Shown here: positions 44,086 through 53,067 of the stretch, piece by piece | Numbering within the stretch: the stretch's first letter is position 1 | How the letters are laid out: every line of letters begins with the position of its first letter | Assembly: GCA_023381415.1 (NCBI GenBank) | Contig: JAMCUN010000019.1 | Location: 38,039 to 102,038 of the forward strand | Origin: Thermoplasmatota archaeon | Lineage (GTDB): Archaea; Thermoplasmatota; Thermoplasmata; Thermoplasmatales; GCA-001856825 | DNA: 64,000 nt | Direction of reading: 5' to 3' | Position numbers and translations under genes: made by a program | The notes under the pieces: model-generated | Told to the model about the DNA's origin: nothing | The model's database searches: none | The model's input: the letters and a program-made list of their open reading frames with translations, nothing else

Positions 44086-44877
44086 TTAAAGATTAGCGCA
44101 TGCCTCGATAGATATTCTGATCAAATCCTCCCTGATAGAACCACGACCTGGCCATTCTCTTCTATCCCACTTGTCACCACTTACGTCATCTCCAGCATAC
44201 AGAACTTCAGCCAGTATAACGTTCCTGAATTTGGCGACTGCAAATAAGGCAGATGCCTCCATCTCAACTGTGAGACACCCCTCCAATTTCCTTAACTTTA
44301 TCTTCTCTTTTGTTTCCCTGAAGAAACTGTCAGTAGTCCAAGTCTTGGTCAATAGATAGCTGATTCCCCTCGCCTTCATAGTTCTTTCAAGCGATTCTAC
44401 GCATTCTGGGTTTGCCTCTACTTCTCTCCCCGGTGGAAGATAATGATATGAAGTACCCTCATCACGTATCGCGGCCACAGGAATAATGAGATGCCCTTGA
44501 GCAATTTTTTTGTCCAGAACACCTGCTCCTCCACAGACGATGAATTTCCTAGCACCCCGGGCGATAAGTTCATCCATAAATCCAGCAGCAAGTGGTGCTC
44601 CCACGCCAGGATGAACAACTACCACCTCTACCTGACCTTTTCTTGTCTTATAGATTGGATTAGGACCATTTTCACTTGTCAGGTAATCGATAATTTCTAA
44701 TTCTCCTCTTGCGTGCATATCAGTAAGCACGTCGTTAAAGAAGCTCATTACACATCTCTCAGGAATTTGTGGTAGATCGGGGTCATGATCAGGGCTGATT
44801 ATGCCATCTTCAGGATCAAATTCCAAGATTGGGTAATTCTTTCTTAGGGACTTCTCCTTTATTTTAATTGATTTCAT
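44086..44877 (-). CDS. Nucleoside phosphorylase (uridine/purine phosphorylase-like)
   Basis: The 263-residue protein matches the PNP/UDP phosphorylase family: VVVVHPGVGAPLAAGFMDEL near the phosphate site, GGAGVL, and VEMEASALFAVAKFR, which holds the ribose-binding Met-Glu. It breaks nucleosides to base plus ribose-1-phosphate. The ending DDVSGDKWDRREWPGRG is unusual but complete. Purine versus pyrimidine use cannot be told. Confidence 0.88.
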   Translation of the reverse strand: MKSIKIKEKSLRKNYPILEFDPEDGIISPDHDPDLPQIPERCVMSFFNDVLTDMHARGELEIIDYLTSENGPNPIYKTRKGQVEVVVVHPGVGAPLAAGFMDELIARGARKFIVCGGAGVLDKKIAQGHLIIPVAAIRDEGTSYHYLPPGREVEANPECVESLERTMKARGISYLLTKTWTTDSFFRETKEKIKLRKLEGCLTVEMEASALFAVAKFRNVILAEVLYAGDDVSGDKWDRREWPGRGSIREDLIRISIEACANL

Positions 44878-45308
44878 TCGCGCATCTTCTTAAGCCCTTC
44901 GCTATTGATAAAGCTAACGTCGTACCGTTCCAGTCCTACGAGGGAGCAGACCAGGCATTTTATCAAATTATTCTGTCAATTCCTGACGCATTATATATAA
45001 CTGTCCTCAAATATCCGGTATTTGATCCACAAGTTCCTATTTAAAGAGCCATGAATTGTCAAATTTTGTGGTGTTCTAATTCTGGAGAGATGACTTCATA
45101 TCAACAGGAGACAAATAGAGATCTTTTATTTCCAAGAGAAAGTGAGAGCCAAAAGTGCAAGTGATATCTGAACTTATCAAGATGTCAGTTATAGAAATTC
45201 ATATCCATATGGATATCCTCGATTACCGGCCATTATGCGGCATGGCAAAACACTAACACAGGATGGGAACTTTCCAAATCCTTTGAGGTTTATTACGATA
45301 AGCCGGGT
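44878..45308. other. Intergenic region with a 16-bp palindrome
   Basis: No gene is supported in these 431 bases. The perfect palindrome ATATCCATATGGATAT occupies 45201-45216 and could bind a dimeric regulator. A TATA-like ATTATATATAAC lies at about 44990-45001. Confidence 0.4.
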
Positions 45309-45937
45309 ATGACGACGGATATCTTAGCGCTCGACTCTTTCGCCGAGTGGAGAATTAAGCTGTTTCAAATAGTTAAGAAAGTACAAAAAACATTCGTCAA
45401 TACATACGAGTCGAACAATACAGCTACGGGGATTGAAGGCTATGCGGTTGTACGTCATCCAATTGATTTACCCAACTCAATCAGAGAGTACTTTCTTACT
45501 CATTTTATAAGCGGTTTAAACGATTTGAGAACAATCTTATCGCTGGAAAATTCACATACAATTCAAGTGGTTGTTGGCAGGACATCAGCTGATCCAACAG
45601 AACCGGATACGTCCTTTACAATTCCGGGGCCATTCTTGTCCTCGAAAGTGGGGGGACCATCATAGGCAAGGCTTGTGTCAGTCTGTTTTACGAAGAGATG
45701 AAACTATCGTATCCGGCCATTGAAACAATCGAAATAGTCAGGTCTAAAAGAAGATTGGGATATGGAAGGTACTTTCTCTCTGAGATTGAGAATTATTTCA
45801 GGGGAAAAGGGTTTGAAGGCCTGGGCTACTCAAGTGCAACAAAGGAACGTGCCAGTTTTATTGAGTCTCCAGGATACGAGCCACTGTCCCGTCCTATAGG
45901 TGATTTCGTCGAGGAGTGGTACAGATCATTGATTTGA
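45309..45937 (+). pseudogene. GNAT-family acetyltransferase, frameshifted
   Basis: The first frame (45309-45665) gives 118 residues of N-terminal sequence. A second frame, open from about 45596 to 45937, reads GYVLYNSGAILVLESGGTII, GKACVSLFYEEMKL, and IEIVRSKRRLGYGRYFLSEI followed by ESPGYEPLS, the core and C terminus of a GNAT acetyltransferase including the acetyl-CoA loop RRLGYGRY. The frames overlap near 45,600, where a one-base change would join them. No start codon precedes the second part before a TGA, so the pair is best seen as one broken gene. Confidence 0.6.
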
Positions 45938-46218
45938 TCATATGCGAGATTTTGAGTTCCAAGAGCATAGGAAGAAATCTTGACAGTGCCATGGATGAGG
46001 GTGAGAGACGTACCTGACAAAGCCGAGAAGACTAAGGATCTTGAGGAGATCAACGGAGGTGGTTCGACTTAGAAAGACGGCAGCTATTGGGTTATGCGCG
46101 TGTCTATGAGAATGTTGGGATGAGCAACTTTTCTCAGCAGACCTTTTTGAAAATCTACAAAACTGGATCAGGAAACTTCACGGTAGAGAGTCTACAAAAT
46201 GATACCGGGGTCAGATTT
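45938..46218. other. Intergenic region, possible second acetyltransferase scrap
   Basis: The frame around 46090-46130 reads GYARVYENVGMSN, reminiscent of a GNAT C terminus, but with no context. Nothing else is seen. Confidence 0.3.
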
Positions 46219-47172
46219 TCAAGGGTAAAGGTCTGTTGATAAGTATTTAAGACCTGAATCTGGAAGTATTGTTACGACATTTTTTCCTTCCCCGATATAG
46301 GGTTTGAGCTTCAGTGATGCTGCAACGTTAGCTCCGCTTGAAAATCCTGCAAAAATACCCTCCCTCTTAGCCATTTCCCTTGCATACTTAATCGCCTCCT
46401 CGTCAGATACCGTCAGGAATCCATCAACCAAACTTTGATCCCAAAACGGTGGCTTAAATGCATATCCTCCTCCCTGTATTCTATGTCTGGTCGATATTAT
46501 TTTCCCCCCAGCAAGGTAAGGAGCAGTTTCCGGTTCCACGACAAAGCACTTGATGTTCTTGCTGTGTTTTTTCATAGCTCTAGAGATCCCTACAAATGTC
46601 CCTCCAGAGCCGACATAGGCAACGAAAGCGTCTATTCTTCCTCCCATCTGGTCCCAAATCTCTTCCCCCGTTGTCTCCTCGTGGGCTTTTGGTCCGTCTG
46701 TGTTTATGAATTGATTAGGTCTATATGCTTGTAACTCCTTCGTGAGTTCTTTAGCCTTTTCTTCTACAAGTTCCAAATCCTCTCCAGAGACAAATCCAGG
46801 TTTTCCCCCTGGTGCTTGTGGTACCAAAACTAGTTCTGCCCCTAATGCAGTAAGCATCCTTCTTCTCTCTACAGAGTTGCCTTCTGACATTACCGCGATG
46901 AACTTGTAGCCTTTGACTGCGCAAGCTATGGCAAGCCCAGTGCCCATATTGCCACTTGTCCTTTCTATCACGACACCGTCAGGCTTCAGCTCGCCTCTCC
47001 TTTCTGCTTCATTTAAAAATTTCACCGCTAATCGATCTTTGATGCTCAGTCCAGGATTAAAGTACTCAACCTTTGCATAAACGTTAACGCCACTTGCTGC
47101 GGATACCTTGCTTAATTTGACTAGGGGTGTCTCCCCTATTGCGTCCAGAATATTATTTAGAGCTAGTTTCAC
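46219..47172 (-). CDS. PLP-dependent cysteine synthase-like enzyme
   Basis: The 317-residue fold-type II enzyme has NPGLSIKDRLAVKF with the PLP lysine, TSGNMGTGLAIA for phosphate and substrate binding, and GSGGTFVGISRAMK. The start is GTG, leaderless by the TATA-like AAATTTAAGCC about 24 nt upstream. TSGNMG replaces the usual TSGNTG, and the Asn-Asp-rich loop QGGGYAFKPPFWD is unusual. It may use O-acetylserine, O-phosphoserine or another activated serine. Confidence 0.85.
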   Translation of the reverse strand: MKLALNNILDAIGETPLVKLSKVSAASGVNVYAKVEYFNPGLSIKDRLAVKFLNEAERRGELKPDGVVIERTSGNMGTGLAIACAVKGYKFIAVMSEGNSVERRRMLTALGAELVLVPQAPGGKPGFVSGEDLELVEEKAKELTKELQAYRPNQFINTDGPKAHEETTGEEIWDQMGGRIDAFVAYVGSGGTFVGISRAMKKHSKNIKCFVVEPETAPYLAGGKIISTRHRIQGGGYAFKPPFWDQSLVDGFLTVSDEEAIKYAREMAKREGIFAGFSSGANVAASLKLKPYIGEGKNVVTILPDSGLKYLSTDLYP

Positions 47173-47368
47173 TCATAATATATTGAATATTGGCTTAAAT
47201 TTATTTCTAACACAGAGAGCATTAATAGGAAACACGCGCGATCTAAAGTGAGGTACATTGAGTGTCACTTTTCATTCTCTCTTTGACTGTATAGTGAATG
47301 TTTTCATCGGTCCGTCTTCCTTGAGCGACACATGTCAGTAGATAGTGTCGCTCCGGAGGTGGATAAGT

Positions 47369-48463
47369 ATGAAAAGATTGAAAAAGAATATGGAAAACAT
47401 GAACAGCCCAGTGGTTGGAATAGATGTAGGGGAAGAGAAAAGTGTTGCTACTTATCTCTCTCCCGATGGAGATGTGAAGGACAACTTCGAATTTACAATG
47501 AACTCAGAGGGATATGAGAACTTTGCATCCAGGATACCTAAAGATACCAGGATAGCATTTGAGTCATCAGGTTTAGCTTACGTGGTCAACAACACTCTCA
47601 GGCAGCTTGGTTACAGCGACATAACGATAGCTCACCCCAAAGAATTGACGTGGATCGTGAAGTCTAAGAAGAAGAATGACAAGGTGGATAGCTTAAAATT
47701 GGCGAAACTGCATTTAGTCAACATGCTTCCAGAATCTCACCTGTTGAGTGAGGAAGACAGAATATTCAGGGATTTGCTGATACAGCGGGTACGGTTAGGT
47801 AAGGAGATAGCAAGGATGAAGGTATCAATAATAGGCTACCTCAAGAGGGAAGGACTGTTTAATTCTCTTCCAGACAGCCAGGATAACTTCTCATTAGTGA
47901 GAAGGAAGGCTATGGAGAATATCAGGTTCAACAACGACAAAGATCTGGTACTAAAAACGATGCTAGACAGGCTTAAATTCCTCGAGGATCAGATTTCCCC
48001 GATAGAGATGAGAATAAAGTCAAGGGCAAAGGATTCAGAAGACATCCGTCTCCTAATGACTATCCCGGGGATCGATTATTATCTAGCTTCCCTCCTGTCA
48101 AGCTATATAGGGGATGTCAAAAGATTCCCTAATGAAGCTACGCTGACATTATTCTTCGGTATAGTTCCAAGCAACAGGGATTCTTCCTCAATAGTCAGAA
48201 GGGGCCACATGAGCAAGGAGGGAGCAAATATCGCCCGGTGGGCCCTCTCCATTGCAGTGGATACCGTTAAAATAAGAAACAGGGCAATTGGTGAATACTA
48301 CAATAGACAGAAAGAGAGGACGGGTTCAGGAAGCCTTGCCCATGTGCTCACCATAAGGAAACTGATAAGGATGATATACCACATGCTCTCAGAGAAAAAA
48401 GAATGGAAGTATCAAAACATGGCGCTCACTGAGAGGAAGCTGAACAGCCTCGATGATGATTGA
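47369..48463 (+). CDS. IS110-family transposase (DEDD RuvC-like), copy B
   Basis: The 364-residue transposase has the DEDD residues in PVVGIDVGEEKS, FESSGLAYVV and KKNDKVDSLKLAKL, with the C-terminal IPGIDYYLASLLSSYIGDV and VPSNRDSSS. GGAGGTG lies 7 nt before the ATG at 47369. It is intact and strongly related to copy A across its whole length, with more lysine/serine exchanges at the ends. Confidence 0.92.
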   Translation: MKRLKKNMENMNSPVVGIDVGEEKSVATYLSPDGDVKDNFEFTMNSEGYENFASRIPKDTRIAFESSGLAYVVNNTLRQLGYSDITIAHPKELTWIVKSKKKNDKVDSLKLAKLHLVNMLPESHLLSEEDRIFRDLLIQRVRLGKEIARMKVSIIGYLKREGLFNSLPDSQDNFSLVRRKAMENIRFNNDKDLVLKTMLDRLKFLEDQISPIEMRIKSRAKDSEDIRLLMTIPGIDYYLASLLSSYIGDVKRFPNEATLTLFFGIVPSNRDSSSIVRRGHMSKEGANIARWALSIAVDTVKIRNRAIGEYYNRQKERTGSGSLAHVLTIRKLIRMIYHMLSEKKEWKYQNMALTERKLNSLDDD

Positions 48464-48534
48464 AACGTCTGGATAAATGGGGTATGGAAGTCTGGCCAAC
48501 TGCTTTTTGAGACATGGTCAGCAACGCCTTCCAT

Positions 48535-48675
48535 TTGAGTGCAGAGATCCCCCTCCGTTTTATTGTCAGTTTGTGCCCGGAGCACTTATGCGTGTGTACG
48601 GTAAAGGGGAATCAACCGGATTTCTATCCCAGTCTACAGAACGTTTCAAATATCGGGAGGGCATAGCTATGTGAG
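48535..48675 (+). ncRNA. Candidate bridge/seekRNA of IS110 copy B
   Basis: This is the 141-nt counterpart of the block at 37248-37388. GATCCCCC (48546-48553) opposes GGGGAATC (48606-48613), keeping the stem with one mismatch or bulge. Conserved flanks and variable interior match copy A. It lies 72 nt past the transposase stop. Confidence 0.6.
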
Positions 48676-48948
48676 AGGAAGCCGGACCCAAACATTCACA
48701 TGCGTGTCCCAATGTGCTCATGTGCTCAGACTTTAAAGCGGAATTAGGGTCCACACTCATCCCACACACTACGTCCTTCTCTACTGATTTCTTTCCAAAC
48801 GTGTTATCACCACATTTCAATGTTATACTCATACTAAATAGTACTTTGTGCAAAATGCCTAAAAGGACGTCAGCTTACGCATCAGACCATATCCGTTGTG
48901 AGCTCCCTCAAGCATCAAAAATCACCCATTACAGGAATGCGGCGTGGT

Positions 48949-49476
48949 TTATGGAGCTTCGTCGGCTCTCTGAATTCTCCTTGCAAGATCCCTCTTGCAG
49001 TTCTCACAGCAGGCGTAATACTGATGATTCTTGTATTTTAAGATCAGAGGCACGTCTTCAATCTCCTTTCCGCAGTAATCGCAATATGTCCTCACTTTTG
49101 TTGATATAGACTCAAAATCTTGCTTCTTTTTTATGATGTTGAGGTGAACGTACTTTATGTCCTTTTTCAGGACATTAATGTCAGAAACAACCATAAATTT
49201 TCCGTTAGCAAGTTCAAACACCTCTATCCTGTCACTTTCAGGTATTTGTTCTAGATCTTCTACTTCCAAGAGGATTAGCTTTTCATTTTCGGGAATCGAT
49301 ACATTCACGGTGAAACGGGTAATGATCTTGTTTGAGATCAGCGATTTGATTGCAGTTCTAACGGTATTTCTGTTTAGATTCGTCACCTTAGCCACATCGT
49401 TCACCCTGAGTCTAGAATCTTCTTGTAAAGCCCTTAGAACCTTTGATTCATTGTGAGACAAATTTATTTTGGACAT
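48949..49476 (-). CDS. Lrp/AsnC-like wHTH regulator with C-terminal TRASH domain
   Basis: The 175-residue protein has an N-terminal winged helix (HNESKVLRALQEDSRLRVND, VAKVTNLNRNTVRTAIKSLI) and a C-terminal TRASH metal-binding unit CDYCGKEIEDVPLILKYKNH ending in ACCENC. This matches archaeal copper-responsive regulators such as CopT/CopR (wHTH plus TRASH). The neighbouring divergent gene is cysteine synthase/CBS-like, so control of sulfur or metal homeostasis is likely. No Cu-ATPase gene is adjacent. Confidence 0.85.
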   Translation of the reverse strand: MSKINLSHNESKVLRALQEDSRLRVNDVAKVTNLNRNTVRTAIKSLISNKIITRFTVNVSIPENEKLILLEVEDLEQIPESDRIEVFELANGKFMVVSDINVLKKDIKYVHLNIIKKKQDFESISTKVRTYCDYCGKEIEDVPLILKYKNHQYYACCENCKRDLARRIQRADEAP

Positions 49477-49681
49477 GAGTTCCGCATATGGCTAATCACC
49501 ACCTTGAAATAAATGTTATGCATACCGATTAAATTTCAGTCTGGTAATGGTCACAATGGTTATTCACTTCATCTCAGCGATTTAAGTTAGCCATTTTCTT
49601 CTCAATACAACTGCTCAAGATGGGATGAGCCTTTTTATAGGGGCGATCTAAAATCTTGGTTGGGGCAGTTTGCATAGAGTC

Positions 49682-49691
49682 GGTATTTATC
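49682..49691 (+). promoter_or_regulatory. TATA box of the CBS-like/cystathionine lyase operon
   Basis: GGTATTTATC is centred about 25 nt before the ATG at 49712, giving a leaderless transcript. It rejects the longer frame start at 49670. Confidence 0.55.
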
Positions 49692-49711
49692 TTAGTACAA
49701 ATTACCTGCTT

Positions 49712-50680
49712 ATGCAAATATTCAATGATGTTACTGAAATCATAGGTAACACCCCCATCGTAAAGATAAATAAGGTGGGGGAAGGGAAAGCCAATATTTT
49801 TGCAAAGTTGGAATTCTTCAACCCAGGTGGAAGCATAAAGGATAGGATGGCTCTTTTCATCTTGAACGAAGCAGAGAAGAATGGATTGATCGGGAAGGAA
49901 GTCGTCGAGAATTCTTCCGGTAATACGGGTGCCGCCCTTGCAATGATAGCTGCAGTGAAGGGTTACAAATCGACAATAACGATTCCGGACAAGATGAGCT
50001 CTGAAAAAATCAATCTGATGAAGGCCTTTGGAGCCGAAGTCGTCGTGACAAAGACTGATGTGCCCCATGAATCTGAAGAGAGCTATTACAGCGTTGCAAG
50101 GAGGATATCGAAGGAAAGAGGTGCATATTATCCAGACCAGTACAACAACCCTGACAACATTAGATGCCATTATGAAACAACGGGACCCGAGATATGGAGC
50201 CAGATGGAAGGAAAGATAGATATATTGATAGCCGGGATAGGTACCGGCGGTACTATTTCAGGCACTGGAAAATATCTGAAAGAAATGAACCCTAGGATAG
50301 AGGTCATAGGTGTGGATCCAGAGGGCTCAATTTTTTACGACTATTTCAAGAGCGGTAAGATCATTGAACCTCACGTCTACAATGTGGAGGGAATAGGAGA
50401 AGATTACCTTGTCAAGGCAGTGGATTTTTCGGTGATTGACGACATTATAAGGGTGGACGATAAGGAGTCCTTCTTAATGGCGAGAAGACTTGCGAGAGAG
50501 GAGGGCATATTCGCAGGTGGTTCAAGTGGATCAGCGATGGTTGCCGCTCTGAAGGTGGCTGAGCACAACAGCGACAAGAACATTCTAGTTATATTCCCTG
50601 ACTCTGGTTATAGGTACATGAGCAAGATTTACAACGATGAATGGATGAAGGAGCACGGATTCATGGAGAATGAAAAATGA
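49712..50680 (+). CDS. Cysteine synthase/cystathionine beta-synthase-like PLP enzyme
   Basis: The 322-residue protein has FFNPGGSIKDRMALFIL with the PLP lysine, NSSGNTGAALAMIAAVKGYK and GIGTGGTISGTGKYLKEMN. It lacks C-terminal CBS domains. The downstream partner is a cystathionine gamma-lyase/synthase, overlapped by 4 nt (ATGA), so reverse transsulfuration from homocysteine to cysteine is the natural reading. The alternative is plain cysteine synthase. Confidence 0.9.
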   Translation: MQIFNDVTEIIGNTPIVKINKVGEGKANIFAKLEFFNPGGSIKDRMALFILNEAEKNGLIGKEVVENSSGNTGAALAMIAAVKGYKSTITIPDKMSSEKINLMKAFGAEVVVTKTDVPHESEESYYSVARRISKERGAYYPDQYNNPDNIRCHYETTGPEIWSQMEGKIDILIAGIGTGGTISGTGKYLKEMNPRIEVIGVDPEGSIFYDYFKSGKIIEPHVYNVEGIGEDYLVKAVDFSVIDDIIRVDDKESFLMARRLAREEGIFAGGSSGSAMVAALKVAEHNSDKNILVIFPDSGYRYMSKIYNDEWMKEHGFMENEK

Positions 50681-51825
50681 AATTCTCTACCAAAGCAATT
50701 CACACTGGGGAAGAACCCAACTACGAAATTAACGGCGAAGTGGTATCTCCAATTCACCTGTCTACGACCTTTGCCAGGAGAGATCCTGAGGTGCCAGCGA
50801 AGGGATATGAGTATACCAGGACTTCGAACCCTACGAGAGAAGCACTGGAAAAGAAGCTAGCGTCCCTCGAAGAGGCAAGATTTGGGTTGGCATTTGCTTC
50901 TGGACTTGCGGCAGAAACATCCCTTCTATTGAGCCTACTGAAGAAGGGTGATATGATATTGGCATCGGATGACCTGTACGGTGGAACGAGACGTATATTT
51001 GAAAGTGTCATCAAGAAGTTTGGAGTGGAATACAGAACCGTGGACCTTACCAGTGAGGTCTCTCTTGAGTCTCTCGAACCTGAACCACGTTTGATCTGGA
51101 TTGAGACCCCGTCCAACCCGTTGCTTAAGATAATAGATATTGCGAGCCTTTCAAGAAAGGCACATAAGATTGGTTCGATGTTGGTTGTTGACAACACCTT
51201 TGCCACTCCGTACTTCCAGAATCCCTTGAAGTTCGGCTGTGATGTGGTTATTCACAGTACCACCAAGTATGTAAGCGGGCACAGTGACACTCTAGGAGGT
51301 GCCACGGTTACGAACAACGAAGAACTGTTTGAGAAGCTCAAATTTCATCAGAACGCTGTAGGAGCAGTTCTTAGCCCCTTCGATAGCTATATGACGATGA
51401 GAGGCATCAAGACGCTATCTATAAGGATGAGGGAGCACGAGAAAAACGCGATCAGAATAGCGGAATACCTTACAAACAGGAGTGAAGTAGAAAGGGTTTA
51501 TTACCCTGGATTAGAAGACCACTTCAATCATGAAGTCGCAAAGAGACAGATGAAGGGTTACGGTGGTATAGTTTCTTTCACCCTAAATCTCAATAAAGAG
51601 AAGATTAGAAGATTCTTGAGAAATCTCAGGTACATCGCTCTGGGCGAGAGTTTGGGTGGAGTAGAGTCTTTGATAGAAATTCCATCATTAATGACTCACG
51701 CGAGCATCCCTAAAAACATAAGAGACCTTATGGGGGTCACTGACAATCTCATCAGGCTTTCAGTTGGTATCGAAGACATAGATGACTTAATTGAAGACCT
51801 AGAAAATGCATTTGGAGGAATATGA
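50677..51825 (+). CDS. Cystathionine gamma-lyase/gamma-synthase family enzyme
   Basis: The 382-residue PLP enzyme has the PLP lysine in HSTTKYVSGHSDTLGGATV and the family sites YEYTRTSNPTREALEKKLAS and FASGLAA. It converts cystathionine to cysteine (lyase) or makes it from homoserine ester (synthase). Its coupling to the CBS-like enzyme supports the lyase role. It is full length. Confidence 0.93.
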   Translation: MKFSTKAIHTGEEPNYEINGEVVSPIHLSTTFARRDPEVPAKGYEYTRTSNPTREALEKKLASLEEARFGLAFASGLAAETSLLLSLLKKGDMILASDDLYGGTRRIFESVIKKFGVEYRTVDLTSEVSLESLEPEPRLIWIETPSNPLLKIIDIASLSRKAHKIGSMLVVDNTFATPYFQNPLKFGCDVVIHSTTKYVSGHSDTLGGATVTNNEELFEKLKFHQNAVGAVLSPFDSYMTMRGIKTLSIRMREHEKNAIRIAEYLTNRSEVERVYYPGLEDHFNHEVAKRQMKGYGGIVSFTLNLNKEKIRRFLRNLRYIALGESLGGVESLIEIPSLMTHASIPKNIRDLMGVTDNLIRLSVGIEDIDDLIEDLENAFGGI

Positions 51826-52263
51826 CTTAATCACTCATTTCTCCAGCGATCGGGGCTGAATAGAACAACAAGGCGGTTGGAAATAAAGAAGTATCGGAAC
51901 TTTGGACCTCGAGGTTAGAAAGAATCGTATCCACGCTAGCATCAAGATATTTAGATTCGTATCGGACAAAAGTTATTAATTACGAGTGTCTAAAAACAAG
52001 CTCTGTGGAATTAGACCATTGGTTTCCCTTGGAGACTAAAGGGTCGCTGACTGTTTGGGTAAGTCAAAGGTAGGTCCCCGATTGATCTCATTAATTTAGA
52101 AAGCAAAAAGATTCCCAGTGCAGTGACCCCTCAATAAGTTAACAGTCAATTGAAAGCTCAGTTCTGTCAGCAAAAATAGATTGGAACTTAAGAAGGTTAA
52201 CATCTTTCATTGAACTGTTCGGATTATATAAAAGAAAAATAAAGTATAGAATAGGAATTGATT
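51826..52263. other. Intergenic region with no supported gene
   Basis: These 438 bases are AT-rich with frequent stops in all frames. A TATA-like AGTTATTAATTACGAG lies near 51970. The sequence from 52139 shows a 63-codon minus frame that shadows the DoxX end and is not credible. Confidence 0.4.
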
Positions 52264-52827
52264 TTATTGAGTATATTTTTGAGTGTGCTGAATGGGCTTC
52301 GAACCAGTTACGGCCAGATTCTTCCACCAAGAGATTTTCCTCTCAAGATAGTAATCCATGCTGAACCTATCTGACCCAAGTGTTGCATCAACGAGCAGCA
52401 ATAAGGCGAAAACAAAGACGTAGATTATGCTAGCTCCAATATCTGTGGACCCTGGTACGTATGGCCCTCCGAAGCCGTCTGGTATGGTCCAAAGCAGTAA
52501 TGAAAAGAGTGCTCCTCCTACATAGCCCAGCTTCTTGGCGACTCCGAATAAGACCGAGATTGCTATGAGTGATTCAACGACTGCCACGAAGAGAGCAAAT
52601 TGAAATGAATAAGAGGATACAATTTTGCCCCAGTACATAAACCAGGGCATCGCAATTTCATTCTGTCCTAACATGGCTCCGTTTACCATAGAAGATATCT
52701 CTCGGAAAAAGACAGGAGACCACTTGAAAGCAGCATCCACGACCCAAACGAGGCCAAATAGTATTCTTACCAAAGCCCTAAATGTTTTGAGACCGCTTCT
52801 CTCGCCTATTAAATCATCATTATTCAT
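52264..52827 (-). CDS. DoxX/DoxD-family membrane protein
   Basis: The 187-residue protein has four TM helices. RILFGLVWVVDAAFKW (about 21-36) and IPDGFGGPYVPGSTDIGASI (about 114-133) are the DoxX/DoxD-like motifs; DoxD is the small subunit of thiosulfate:quinone oxidoreductase in Acidianus. The protein at 34.8-35.9 kb has the same motif in a longer form. A role in sulfur or electron metabolism is suggested but not shown. Confidence 0.78.
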   Translation of the reverse strand: MNNDDLIGERSGLKTFRALVRILFGLVWVVDAAFKWSPVFFREISSMVNGAMLGQNEIAMPWFMYWGKIVSSYSFQFALFVAVVESLIAISVLFGVAKKLGYVGGALFSLLLWTIPDGFGGPYVPGSTDIGASIIYVFVFALLLLVDATLGSDRFSMDYYLERKISWWKNLAVTGSKPIQHTQKYTQ

Positions 52828-53067
52828 AGGTCACCGATACTGAAATTACTCTGAAATATAAGAAAACACTTTAGCCAATGTGATTAATTTGGTCTCCCTT
52901 TTAAGAACATATTGCACAAATATTCCGACATCTGTTTTATTAATCCAGACTACGAGGTTTTGAGCACACACTCCAGCTGTTTAATTGACTTCCCAGCGAT
53001 TTCAGGTTCATGTCCATCGTAATGTCTACTGGTTGAAGGGCGCATATGTCGAGCAAATGATTCTATG

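Larger units (their letters stand above)
47284..48716 (+). mobile_element. IS110-family insertion sequence, copy B
   Basis: The left end holds TGTATAG (47288-47294) and a perfect 8-bp hairpin AGCGACAC/GTGTCGCT (47324-47352). The right end has the conserved block and the motif GAAGCCGGACCCAAACATTC. It separates the cysteine-synthase-like gene from the TRASH regulator. Element limits are approximate. Confidence 0.8.

Noticed and set aside
48714-49109. 131-codon plus-strand frame opposite the TRASH regulator
   Set aside because: Antisense shadow; the regulator has clear wHTH and zinc motifs.
52139-52330. 63-codon minus frame near the DoxX gene
   Set aside because: Overlaps the DoxX 3' end in another frame and has no gene-like pattern.
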